DNA of 64,000 nt, taken from Fictibacillus nanhaiensis. Lineage in GTDB: Bacteria; Bacillota; Bacilli; Bacillales; Fictibacillaceae. The DNA lies in NCBI RefSeq assembly GCF_019801215.1, contig NZ_JAHVJO010000001.1, positions 1,364,001 to 1,428,000 of the forward strand. The letters are read 5' to 3'. The translations under genes were made by a program, and so were the position numbers. The notes below the pieces were generated by a model. That model searched no databases and was not told where the DNA came from. It saw only the letters and a list, made by a program, of their open reading frames with translations. Of this stretch, positions 51,753 to 58,837 are shown piece after piece; position 1 is the first letter of the stretch, and the number at the start of each line of letters is the position of its first letter.

Positions 51753-52266
51753 ATTGTTCAAGTTTTTTGTATTCATCGTGAATTTGTTTTGATGTTTGGT
51801 CGATCTGTTCTCCCCAATAATCATTAACTTGGGTGAAGATCACTTTCCCTTTTGAATCGACTAATGCATAGCCTCTTTTCGCAACACCTTCACCCTTCAT
51901 GTCCAGATGATCAATCAATTTAAAATCTCCATCTGATAAGAACGGAAAGGTGGGCTGCATCTCCTGATGAAGAGCAGATAAATGGTCAACCGTATCTGAA
52001 CTCACTGCGTAAATATTCACATCCAAATCGTCAAACTTGTCCATATTCTCTTTCAGCTGAACCAGCTGAGCTTGACAGAGTCCTCAGCCCGCTGTTGTAA
52101 ACAAAAAGATTAAAGAAGGTTTGTTAGATGGAAACACGGTTACTGGTTCCCCATTCTGATCTTCAAGCTGGGCTTTCTCTAACGTTGAATCATTCCCACA
52201 ACCTGCCACTGCCAACGTTAAAAGCAGAGCAAAACTGATCATGAGCATCTTATGTAACATTTTCAT
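51751..52266 (-). CDS. Thioredoxin/peroxiredoxin-like lipoprotein, selenoprotein (UGLC)
   Basis: A 171-residue protein if the TGA at 52084-52086 is read as selenocysteine. In order: signal peptide with lipobox VAGC (Cys23), EDQNGEPVTVFPSNKPSLIF, then LFTTAG-U61-GLC64-QAQLVQLKENMDK and YAVSSDTVDHLSAL, the usual AhpC/TSA course, ending at 171 with no other stop. Cys homologs have AGCGxC at this place. The ATG at 52266 has AAAGGAG seven bases before it. The first half alone is open for 60 codons and the second half for about 110, both with clear family likeness, so a chance stop or pseudogene is less likely. A 6-bp hairpin with loop GGTTC follows the TGA. The likely role is extracytoplasmic thiol reduction or peroxide removal. 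Confidence 0.85.
52053..52069 (-). promoter_or_regulatory. Candidate bacterial SECIS element of the thioredoxin-like gene
   Basis: Minus-strand TCAGCT and AGCTGA pair over the loop GGTTC. The loop starts 21 bases after the TGA and begins GG, the same geometry as in the DsbA-like gene; a lower CTCT/AGAG helix can extend it. Confidence 0.75.
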
Positions 52267-52396
52267 AGGTATTCTCCTTTCTATGAATATCACATGTATC
52301 AAAATTGTGATATTCTATAATCTCCTATCTACTCTTTATTATAATAGATAAAGGGTATACCTATACAGTAAATTGATTGATTAAGGGATGATACAT

Positions 52397-53101
52397 ATGA
52401 AAAGGAAGTGGATTTACTTTTTTACCCTTTCCGCTTTAATCGTTGTGATAGCAGCATGCTCGCCTAAAGATTCTTCTGACCAAAACAGAATTTCAGTAAA
52501 AGTAATCGAAGTAGTAGATGGCGATACAATAAAAGTGAATGTAGATGGAAAAAATGAGACAGTGCGATTCTTACTTGTTGATACACCTGAGAGCGTGCAT
52601 CCCTCTAAACCTGTTCAACCTTTTAGTAAAGAAGCAAGCCGATTTACAGAAAAACTGCTATCTGACTCCAATGTGGAGCTTGAGCTTGGTATCGGTGAAC
52701 GCGATAAATATGGTAGACTTCTTGCTTACGTTTACGCTGACGGAAACAGCGTTCAGGAAGCACTGCTAAAAAATGGCCTTGCTCGTGTTGCGTATATCTT
52801 TGAACCGAACACAAAATATGTGGATGACTACCAAAGCATACAAAAACAGGCCCAAGAAGATGGTGTTGGCATTTGGAGTCTTGAGAACTATGTTCAAGAG
52901 GAAGGTTTTGTTGCAAAAGAGACGTCTTCTAACAAGGATGTTGAAAATCCTGACTGTTCCATTAAAGGCAATATCACCTCATCCGGTGAAAAAATCTACC
53001 ATGTTGAAACCGGCAGATATTATAAGATTACTAAGCCAGAGAAATGGTTTTGTACAGAACAAGAAGCTATTGATGCTGGTTTTAGAAAATCACAACGATA
53101 A
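52397..53101 (+). CDS. Thermonuclease-family lipoprotein
   Basis: A 234-residue secreted nuclease (lipobox VIAAC). The staphylococcal nuclease domain at about 35-165 has the catalytic Arg in VRFLLVDTPESV, Glu and Arg in GERDKYGRLLAYVY and VVDGDTIKVN as calcium-site strand. A C-terminal Cys-containing segment (CSIKGNITSSGEKIYHVETG) resembles the excalibur-like tail of YncB/YhcR-type enzymes. The ATG at 52397 has AAGGG nine bases upstream. It is divergent from the Sec-thioredoxin gene and convergent with the HesB-like gene. Confidence 0.88.
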   Translation: MKRKWIYFFTLSALIVVIAACSPKDSSDQNRISVKVIEVVDGDTIKVNVDGKNETVRFLLVDTPESVHPSKPVQPFSKEASRFTEKLLSDSNVELELGIGERDKYGRLLAYVYADGNSVQEALLKNGLARVAYIFEPNTKYVDDYQSIQKQAQEDGVGIWSLENYVQEEGFVAKETSSNKDVENPDCSIKGNITSSGEKIYHVETGRYYKITKPEKWFCTEQEAIDAGFRKSQR

Positions 53102-53111
53102 TAGGAAAAGA

Positions 53112-53158
53112 AAAAACCGCTTAATGACAAAGTTTTTTGTCAAAAAGCGGTTTTTGTT
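53112..53158. terminator. Bidirectional terminator between nuclease and HesB-like genes
   Basis: AACCGCTT with inner TGACAAA pairs with TTTGTCA and AAGCGGTT; T-rich on both outer sides. Confidence 0.8.
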
Positions 53159-53440
53159 TTAACAACATTCTTCCTGTCCTAGCATAACCAAACCAGAACC
53201 TTCTTTGGAGTCTTCAAAATCAAGCTTCAAACGTGTTGTCTGGTCTTTGATTCTCTGATCAAAAGCGACACGAATGCCGTTAATTTCTTCAATAATATCC
53301 GAGTTTTCCGGCTCATCCAGAGCCAGGCCAAGCTTTGGACCGCCTCAGCCCATACCCGAAAAATAAACGCGAATACCGTTAGCGTTGTTCATTTCAAGCA
53401 CTTCTTCTATATATTTTTTAGCGCTTAATGTAATTTCCAA
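53159..53440 (-). CDS. HesB-like selenoprotein (GMGUGG)
   Basis: A 93-residue HesB/IscA-fold protein when the TGA at 53345-53347 is read as selenocysteine; standard ORF calling misses it. It starts TTG, MEITLSAKKYIEEVLEM, goes on NGIRVYFSGMG-U32-GGPKLGLAL and RVAFDQRIKDQTTRLKLDFE, and ends GQEECC. In A-type and HesB proteins this loop carries the first cluster-ligand cysteine, so Sec sits where a metal or redox cysteine is expected; the usual terminal CGC pair is CC here. GAGGTGA lies five bases before the TTG. HesB-like selenoproteins of this motif are an established family. Iron-sulfur or redox function is inferred. Confidence 0.88.
53308..53326 (-). promoter_or_regulatory. Candidate bacterial SECIS element of the HesB-like gene
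   Basis: Minus-strand CTGGCTC and GAGCCGG pair (one G-T) over the loop TGGAT, which begins 26 bases after the TGA and has G at loop position two. Within the bacterial SECIS rules, but less canonical than the other two. Confidence 0.65.
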
Positions 53441-53525
53441 AACAATCACCTCTTCCTACGTAGTATATCGTATTTTAGCCTTCTTTGTGAAGAAAATGCC
53501 TGTCCATGGATAGAACAGTTTTTAA

Positions 53526-53580
53526 TAAAGAAGAAAAGCCGCTTTTTAGTTAGAGATCACTAAAAACTGCGGCTTTTTTT
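53526..53580. terminator. Strong hairpin with T runs upstream of the HesB-like gene
   Basis: AAAGCCGC and TTTTAGT pair with ACTAAAA and GCGGCTTT; seven T follow on the plus strand and a weaker T-rich tract on the minus strand. It can end the minus-strand transcript of the gene at 53761. Confidence 0.65.
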
Positions 53581-53616
53581 CTTTAGATGGCGGTACAAAA
53601 CGTGTGTGATGTAACA

Positions 53617-53710
53617 TTTATGGTCCCTTGATCAGGTTTTATGAGCCTTCGAATTTTTTTATGGGCCCTTACATACATTTTATGAGCCCTCAAAAAAATT
53701 TATGATCCTT
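53617..53710. repeat. Degenerate 20-21 base tandem repeat (five units)
   Basis: ATGGTCC, ATGAGCC, ATGGGCC, ATGAGCC and ATGATCC begin at 53620, 53641, 53661, 53682 and 53702, each after a TTT run; the rest of the units differs. The spacing is two helical turns. Except for this array, its flanking hairpin and the terminator, the 53441-53760 gap is empty. Confidence 0.7.
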
Positions 53711-53753
53711 CAGCCGAAGCGTCCGCTCCAAATGGACATTTCGGCTGAAAATG
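53709..53753. repeat. Inverted repeat next to the 21-base array
   Basis: TTCAGCCGAA (about 53709-53718) and TTCGGCTGAA (about 53743-53752) are perfect arms with inner GTCC/GGAC pairs. It lies just past the stop of the gene at 53761, whose last codons contain GGGACAGTCCC. Confidence 0.7.
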
Positions 53754-53760
53754 TATTTGT

Positions 53761-53955
53761 CTAGGGACTGTCCCCCCCACGAAGCTGCTTCAAAACTTGA
53801 TCGATGTCCCCCTTAGAGTAGCCGCATACCCTCATCGCTTCGGAGACTCTTGCAGCCATAACCACTTTTTCGTTATAAGCTTTAATACGCTGAAGCAGTT
53901 CGTTTACCTTGGCAGCATCATACGTTTCATGGTAGCTTTTAATGAAAACTTCCAT
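53761..53955 (-). CDS. Small soluble protein of unknown function
   Basis: A 64-residue helical protein starting MEVFIKSYHETYDAAKVNEL. AAGGAGGC lies before the ATG at 53955, so the gene is probably real. The last residues (GGDSP) derive from a GGGGGGGACAGTCCC palindrome that belongs to the neighbouring repeat, so the original C-terminus may have been altered by it. No family recognised. Confidence 0.5.
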   Translation of the reverse strand: MEVFIKSYHETYDAAKVNELLQRIKAYNEKVVMAARVSEAMRVCGYSKGDIDQVLKQLRGGDSP

Positions 53956-54042
53956 AACACCTGCCTCCTTCTCTAACATCATTCACAGTAGGAATATATA
54001 TGTTATGGACAACCCTGATTAGAATTTGTCCGAGATACAAAT

Positions 54043-54076
54043 AAAAAAAGCCCGCTTCATTTTAAGCGGGCTTTCA
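54043..54076 (-). terminator. Terminator after the DedA gene
   Basis: AAAGCCCGCTT pairs with AAGCGGGCTTT over a 6-base loop, followed by more T on the minus strand. Confidence 0.9.
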
Positions 54077-54089
54077 AAAGAGATTGATC

Positions 54090-54674
54090 TTATTTCTTTT
54101 TCACTTTATATAAAATAACGAGGAAAATAATAACGACTGCAGCAATTGTTATGCCTCTTGTGTAAGGTGCAGCAATCGTTTTGATATCTTCCCAGTTGCT
54201 GCCAAGCCTGCTTCCAAGCTCGATAAAGAAAATAGACCATGGAATGACTGCGAGTGTCGTAAACAAAGTAAATCTAGTAAATGACATCTTTGCAATTCCA
54301 GCAGGAATACTTATCGCATGTCTCACAACGGGAATGAAACGAGCAAAGAAGATAACACCTGTACCGTATTTGTTAAACCATCTCTCAGAGAGATCGATCT
54401 GTTTTCTGGAGATTAAGATGTACTTTCCATATTTTTCTAAAAACGGCCGTCCTCCATAATAACCCATCCAGTACAAAAACAACTGGGCAAGTGTTCCTCC
54501 GATTGTTCCTGCAATGACTGCAAGTGTGAAGTTCAAGTGACCTTTTGCAACCATATATCCACCATAAGATAAAACAAGCTCACTTGGAATAACTTCAATC
54601 ATTAATCCAAGCGCTATACCCAAATGTCCTAAACTCATAATCCATTCTAAAAGGGAAATCACTAATTCTTTCAT
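54090..54674 (-). CDS. DedA-family membrane protein
   Basis: A 194-residue DedA/VTT protein: EVIPSELVLSYGGYMVAKG with the membrane-embedded acidic residue, GTIGGTLAQLFLYWMGYYGG, and the arginine motif FFARFIPVVRHAISIPAGIA. DedA members act as undecaprenyl-phosphate or phospholipid flippases in Bacillus relatives such as UptA. It begins 21 bases after the crcB gene pair and may be part of that unit. Confidence 0.9.
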   Translation of the reverse strand: MKELVISLLEWIMSLGHLGIALGLMIEVIPSELVLSYGGYMVAKGHLNFTLAVIAGTIGGTLAQLFLYWMGYYGGRPFLEKYGKYILISRKQIDLSERWFNKYGTGVIFFARFIPVVRHAISIPAGIAKMSFTRFTLFTTLAVIPWSIFFIELGSRLGSNWEDIKTIAAPYTRGITIAAVVIIFLVILYKVKKK

Positions 54675-54695
54675 TGTTTCTCCTTACCAACTATT

Positions 54696-55040
54696 TTATA
54701 TTTTTTCAATGATAAAACCTGTCCATGATGCGATCAATCCAATTATGTATGTAACCATTAGATAAACAACTGCGTTTCTTTTGTTTTTTGAATACATTGA
54801 AATTGCTTCAAACTGAATGGTTGAAAATGTCGTCAGTGCACCTAATAATCCAATTGCATAGAAAGAGTCAAGTATTTGTAACCCCTCCATTGCCACATAC
54901 CATCCTAATAAAAACGAACCCACAATATTTACACTTAGAGTACCAAAAGGAAAGCTCCCGTTTAAATGCTGACTGACGTAATATCTGCCAATCGCGCCTA
55001 ACGCACCTCCGGCAGCTACAGCAAAAGAGACTAAGATCAT
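54696..55040 (-). CDS. crcB: Fluoride exporter subunit CrcB (second gene)
   Basis: A 114-residue Fluc-type fluoride channel subunit with four membrane segments. GGALGAIGRYYVSQ, FGTLSVNIVGSFLLGW and GLLGALTTFSTIQFEA (Phe box) are all conserved. It overlaps the upstream crcB by four bases. Such pairs form heterodimeric dual-topology channels. Confidence 0.93.
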   Translation of the reverse strand: MILVSFAVAAGGALGAIGRYYVSQHLNGSFPFGTLSVNIVGSFLLGWYVAMEGLQILDSFYAIGLLGALTTFSTIQFEAISMYSKNKRNAVVYLMVTYIIGLIASWTGFIIEKI

Positions 55041-55426
55041 TGTTCTGCACCTGCCTTTTTAGCCAAACGAGATCCCAGCTCTATGCCGAGTAGGATTGCT
55101 GTGATACCGCCTAAAGCACTGATGACGAAATACAATAGGGCTATTTCGAAAAAGCTTTTTTCCAGCAATAAAACAAGTTCAACACTGAATGTTGAGAACG
55201 TTGTAAACGAACCTAAAAATCCTGTTTGAATTCCCAGAATGAGCGTTTTACTATTAAACAGTTTAGTCCCATAGACGACGAACCAACCAAGAATAAAAGT
55301 CCCACCGAGGTTTATAAACAAAGTTGGAAAAGGAAAAAGAGCTTCAGGTTCAAACAGAAGTAAACCAATCCAGAAACGCAAAATAGCTCCAATCATTCCG
55401 CCTGATGCGATTGCTACTATCTTCAC
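55037..55426 (-). CDS. crcB: Fluoride exporter subunit CrcB (first gene)
   Basis: A 129-residue Fluc subunit: GGMIGAILRFWIG, FPTLFINLGGTFILGW and TGFLGSFTTFSTFSVE. It starts at a GTG preceded by AGGAGGC; the longer frame would contain that site. It pairs with the next gene and follows a CBS-domain protein. No fluoride riboswitch is visible in the leader of the unit. Confidence 0.92.
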   Translation of the reverse strand: MKIVAIASGGMIGAILRFWIGLLLFEPEALFPFPTLFINLGGTFILGWFVVYGTKLFNSKTLILGIQTGFLGSFTTFSTFSVELVLLLEKSFFEIALLYFVISALGGITAILLGIELGSRLAKKAGAEQ

Positions 55427-55472
55427 TTGATCATATGCCTCCTGTATGAACAAAAAGACTAAGACTCATGCC

Positions 55473-55895
55473 TTAATCTTTTGCAACTTCTTTATCCCAA
55501 ATCAAGTTTGAACAATACTTTATTATGTCCCTTCTTCTAATAATTCCAATAAAATGCCCATCATCATCAGTAACAGGTATAAAGTTTTGATCTGTTGACA
55601 AAGTAATAAGGTCTTCCATGTTCGAGTTAATGGAAACAGAAATGTTGTTAACACGCTGAGGAACATCACTTAGCTTTGTTTTCAAAACTTCTTCATACCC
55701 TTTTTCAAACGATTCTCTAAGCTTCCATAGCAAGTCGCCTTCTGTTAATGTTCCTATGTAACGGCCGTCTTCAGAAACGAGAGGCACAGAAGTGTATTTA
55801 TGATAAGATAATTTTTCCAGCGCCTGTCTCATCGTCGCTTCTGGATTTAAAAATTTCACTTCGTCTTTTGGCAATAGATAAAAAGCAATATTCAT
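55473..55895 (-). CDS. CBS-domain protein
   Basis: A 140-residue protein made of two CBS motifs (about 8-65 and 78-136): HKYTSVPLVSEDGRYIGTLT and DQNFIPVTDDDGHFIGIIRR. CBS pairs bind adenosine nucleotides and regulate partners. It is the first gene of a unit with two crcB genes, 46 bases ahead. AAAAGGAGAG precedes the ATG. The regulated partner is not evident. Confidence 0.88.
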   Translation of the reverse strand: MNIAFYLLPKDEVKFLNPEATMRQALEKLSYHKYTSVPLVSEDGRYIGTLTEGDLLWKLRESFEKGYEEVLKTKLSDVPQRVNNISVSINSNMEDLITLSTDQNFIPVTDDDGHFIGIIRRRDIIKYCSNLIWDKEVAKD

Positions 55896-56055
55896 GTTAG
55901 TACGCGCTCTCCTTTTTAAGCATGATTCACGCTTATTTAAAACGCTTTTTTAGCACCTATTCCATTATATCAAAAAGGACTTCCGTCTGCTTATATAAAA
56001 CCTAACTTCATTTTAAGAATTCTCATTTGTCACAACAAATTTAAAAATATTTTAC

Positions 56056-56075
56056 AAATCGTAATCATTACGCTT
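56056..56075 (+). promoter_or_regulatory. Zur box of the zinc-binding protein gene
   Basis: AAATCGTAATCATTACGCTT contains TCGTAATCATTACG, a 7-1-7 match to the Bacillus Zur operator, 40 bases before the start codon. It predicts repression in zinc-replete cells. Confidence 0.85.
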
Positions 56076-56114
56076 ATAATAAGAAAGGATTTGTTAAAAA
56101 GGAGAGAAACACCT

Positions 56115-57044
56115 ATGCGAAAACTTGGATTGCTTTGTTTACTATTGCTTCTGTTAGTAACTGCTGCATGCGGAAACAACAGTTCTGATACAAAAGATGG
56201 AACATTAAATATATATACTACCATGTATCCTTTGGAATATTTTACAGAAAGAATTGGCGGTAAGCATGTCAATGTATCGTCCATTATTCCACCGGGAGCA
56301 GATGCACATACGTATGAACCATCCACAAAAAAAATGGTTGAAATGTCAGAGGGTGATGCCTTCGTCTACAATAAATGGGAATCTGATGAGTTCTCCTCCT
56401 CTGTAGCAGAAACGTTAAAGGAAGAAGAACTTCCTATAATTGATGCTGCAAAAGGAATTGCTTACACCCATAATGAAGAACATAAAGAACACGAGTCCAG
56501 TGAAGAACAACATGATCACAGTTCTGTAGACCCGCATATATGGCTAGATCCGGTTCTTGCAGAGCAAATGGCTCAAAATATTTACGAGGGATTACGAAAA
56601 ATTAAACCAGAAGCAAAAGATGAATTTAAAAAGAATTATGATGAATTAATCAAAGACTTAAAAGGACTTCATTCTGCATTCCAATCAAAAGTAGAGAATG
56701 CACCTAAAGATGCGTTTATTGTCTCTCATGCAGCATATGGCTATTGGGCTGAACGATACGGTCTAAGGCAAATCGCAATCAGCGGCCTCTCACCTTCCCA
56801 TGAGCCTAGTCAGCATCAGATTCAAGAGATTATTGAACATGCCAAAGCAGAAGGAATAAGCTATATATTGTATGAAGAAAACGTAAACAACAAAGTAGCT
56901 GCTATGGTTAAAAAAGAAGTAGGTGCCAACACACTGACTCTTCATAATCTTGAAACACTCACAAAAGAAGATATTAAAAACAAGCGAAACTATCTTTCCA
57001 TTATGAAGCAGAATATCGATACATTGGAAAAAGCACTTCAATAA
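56115..57044 (+). CDS. znuA: Zinc ABC transporter substrate-binding lipoprotein (ZnuA/AdcA-like)
   Basis: A 309-residue lipoprotein (lipobox VTAAC). The class III fold has zinc-ligand His in GADAHTYEPS, DPHIWLDPV and FIVSHAAYGYW, and a His/Glu-rich loop HNEEHKEHESSEEQHDHSS at about 120-138 that can trap Zn2+. The ATG at 56115 follows AAAAAGGAGAG; an upstream ATG is spurious. It is preceded by a Zur box. The permease and ATPase genes are not adjacent, so it must use components encoded elsewhere. Confidence 0.93.
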   Translation: MRKLGLLCLLLLLLVTAACGNNSSDTKDGTLNIYTTMYPLEYFTERIGGKHVNVSSIIPPGADAHTYEPSTKKMVEMSEGDAFVYNKWESDEFSSSVAETLKEEELPIIDAAKGIAYTHNEEHKEHESSEEQHDHSSVDPHIWLDPVLAEQMAQNIYEGLRKIKPEAKDEFKKNYDELIKDLKGLHSAFQSKVENAPKDAFIVSHAAYGYWAERYGLRQIAISGLSPSHEPSQHQIQEIIEHAKAEGISYILYEENVNNKVAAMVKKEVGANTLTLHNLETLTKEDIKNKRNYLSIMKQNIDTLEKALQ

Positions 57045-57050
57045 AGGGAA

Positions 57051-57091
57051 TTAAACGCCTGGAATTCAAATTTCCCAGGCGTTTTTTATAT
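57051..57091. terminator. Terminator between znuA and the ABC exporter genes
   Basis: ACGCCTGG-GAAT and ATTT-CCCAGGCGT form the stem, then TTTTTTAT on the plus strand; A-rich on the other side. Confidence 0.85.
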
Positions 57092-58837
57092 TTAAATCGC
57101 ATCAAGCATCTTAAACTGTGAGACGACTAATTGATAATATACTCCTTGTGAACTCATTAATTCCTCATGATTTCCTTGTTCGATGATCTCCCCGTGATCA
57201 AGAACAACAATGTTATCTGCTTCACGGATCGTAGAAAGTCTGTGAGCGATGATGATTGCCGTTCTCCCCTTAAGCAATGTTTTGAGAGCCGTTTGAATTT
57301 TTTGTTCAGACTCTGTATCAATGCTTGCCGTCGCCTCATCTAAAATTAATATGTCTGGGTCTGCTAACAATGCCCTGGCAAAAGACAATAACTGTCTTTC
57401 ACCCACAGATAACACATTCCCTCTTTCCTCAACTTCTGTTTCGTATCCATTAGAAAGCTTTTGAATAAAACCATGTGCTCCAACGGCTATTGATGCTTCT
57501 TTCACTTCATCATCTGAGGCATCAGGTCTGCCGAAGCGAATATTATCTTTAATCGTTCCAGAGAAAATAAAAGTATCTTGAAGAACAACACTTACTTTTT
57601 TACGAAGACTGGCAAGGTTAGCATCCTTTAAATTCACTCCATCAATCAAAACATCCCCGCGAGTGGGATCATAAAATCGGCTGACCAAATTAGCAATCGT
57701 TGTCTTCCCTGAACCAGTATGACCGACAAAGGCTACAGTTTGCCCTGCTTCAATTGAAAGGTCGATTCCTTTTAACGCTTTTCGAGTATGATCATAAGAA
57801 AATTCAACCGAATCGAATTGTATTTCTCCATTGATTCTTTTAAACACATAAGCATCTTTTTTCTCATGGACATTTGGCCGTTCATCTAAAAATTCAAAGA
57901 TACGCTCAGAGGAAGCCATCCCGACTAATAGCTGGTTATAAACTTGACCTAGCCGAGAAATCGGCTCCCAGAACATTCCGAGGTACCATAAAAGAATGGC
58001 GGTCCCAATGGCGTTGGACATTTCCACAAACGGGCGGAACAAGGCATTTTGCTGAGTTGCTGTTTTCCAGCTGTCATAAGTCTCATTATTGACACCATTA
58101 AAAAATTCCATGTTCTGTTTTTCTTGTGTGTATGACTTCGTGACTCTTATTCCTTGAATACTCTCGTTTAAGTGAGAGTTTAGCTTCGCCTGTTTGATAC
58201 GAACAACCTGCCAAGACCGTCTTATCTTTTTGCGAAGACTCGTGGAAATAAAGAACATTAATGGCAGGATCACCATGATGGCTAATGTGAGCTCCGGGCT
58301 ATACACAAACATGATAACAATGATTCCAAACAGCAGGATAATATCCATCAGAACATTGATAACCCCATTTGTGAACAGATCTTGTAAGGAATTCACATCA
58401 TTAATGATTCGAACAAGGATCGATCCAGCTGAACGCTGATCAAAGAACCGATGAGACAGGCGCTGGATATGCTTGAACAGATGCTGCCGAATGTCGTAGA
58501 TTACGTATTGACCAAGATAGTTCATCCACCTTATGCGGAGTGTATTTGCTCCCCATGAAACAAGATAAAGACCCAATATCACAAATATCAACGTAACAAG
58601 GAGTGATGTATCCTTATTCTTTATCGCATGATCAAAGGTAAGTACCCCTATAAAAACAGGTACAGCAAGTCTGACGGCGGTTGTCACAATCATCGCTAAG
58701 AAAGCCTTCGGAAGCAGATTCTTGCTATATGGCTTCATAAAGCCAAACAGTCTAATAATCTGCTTCCAGTTGAACGGTTTATCAATTACTTGTTCAGAGG
58801 AGTATCGAAACCGGTCTGATTTTTTTGTTTCTTTCAT
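57092..58837 (-). CDS. Heterodimeric ABC exporter subunit (catalytic NBD)
   Basis: A 581-residue half transporter with six membrane segments (about 30-330) and an ATPase. Walker A GHTGSGKTT, signature LSVGERQLLSFAR (diverged from LSGGQ), and Walker B ILILDEATASID with the catalytic Glu. The upstream gene has the converse pattern, so the pair has one hydrolysing and one degenerate site, as in BmrCD and TM287/288. Start and upstream stop overlap (ATGA), with AAAAGGGGTGAGAGG before it. Substrate likely a drug or peptide. Confidence 0.9.
   Translation of the reverse strand: MKETKKSDRFRYSSEQVIDKPFNWKQIIRLFGFMKPYSKNLLPKAFLAMIVTTAVRLAVPVFIGVLTFDHAIKNKDTSLLVTLIFVILGLYLVSWGANTLRIRWMNYLGQYVIYDIRQHLFKHIQRLSHRFFDQRSAGSILVRIINDVNSLQDLFTNGVINVLMDIILLFGIIVIMFVYSPELTLAIMVILPLMFFISTSLRKKIRRSWQVVRIKQAKLNSHLNESIQGIRVTKSYTQEKQNMEFFNGVNNETYDSWKTATQQNALFRPFVEMSNAIGTAILLWYLGMFWEPISRLGQVYNQLLVGMASSERIFEFLDERPNVHEKKDAYVFKRINGEIQFDSVEFSYDHTRKALKGIDLSIEAGQTVAFVGHTGSGKTTIANLVSRFYDPTRGDVLIDGVNLKDANLASLRKKVSVVLQDTFIFSGTIKDNIRFGRPDASDDEVKEASIAVGAHGFIQKLSNGYETEVEERGNVLSVGERQLLSFARALLADPDILILDEATASIDTESEQKIQTALKTLLKGRTAIIIAHRLSTIREADNIVVLDHGEIIEQGNHEELMSSQGVYYQLVVSQFKMLDAI

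Noticed and set aside
39449-53440. Reading the TGA-split genes as pseudogenes or sequencing errors
   Set aside because: All three have one TGA only, always at the redox or ligand Cys codon, with intact sequence on both sides, ribosome sites, terminators and SECIS-like hairpins.
55896-56030. Fluoride riboswitch before the CBS-crcB-crcB unit
   Set aside because: The crcB-motif pseudoknot sequence is not present in the leader; only a ribosome site and A/T-rich DNA are seen.
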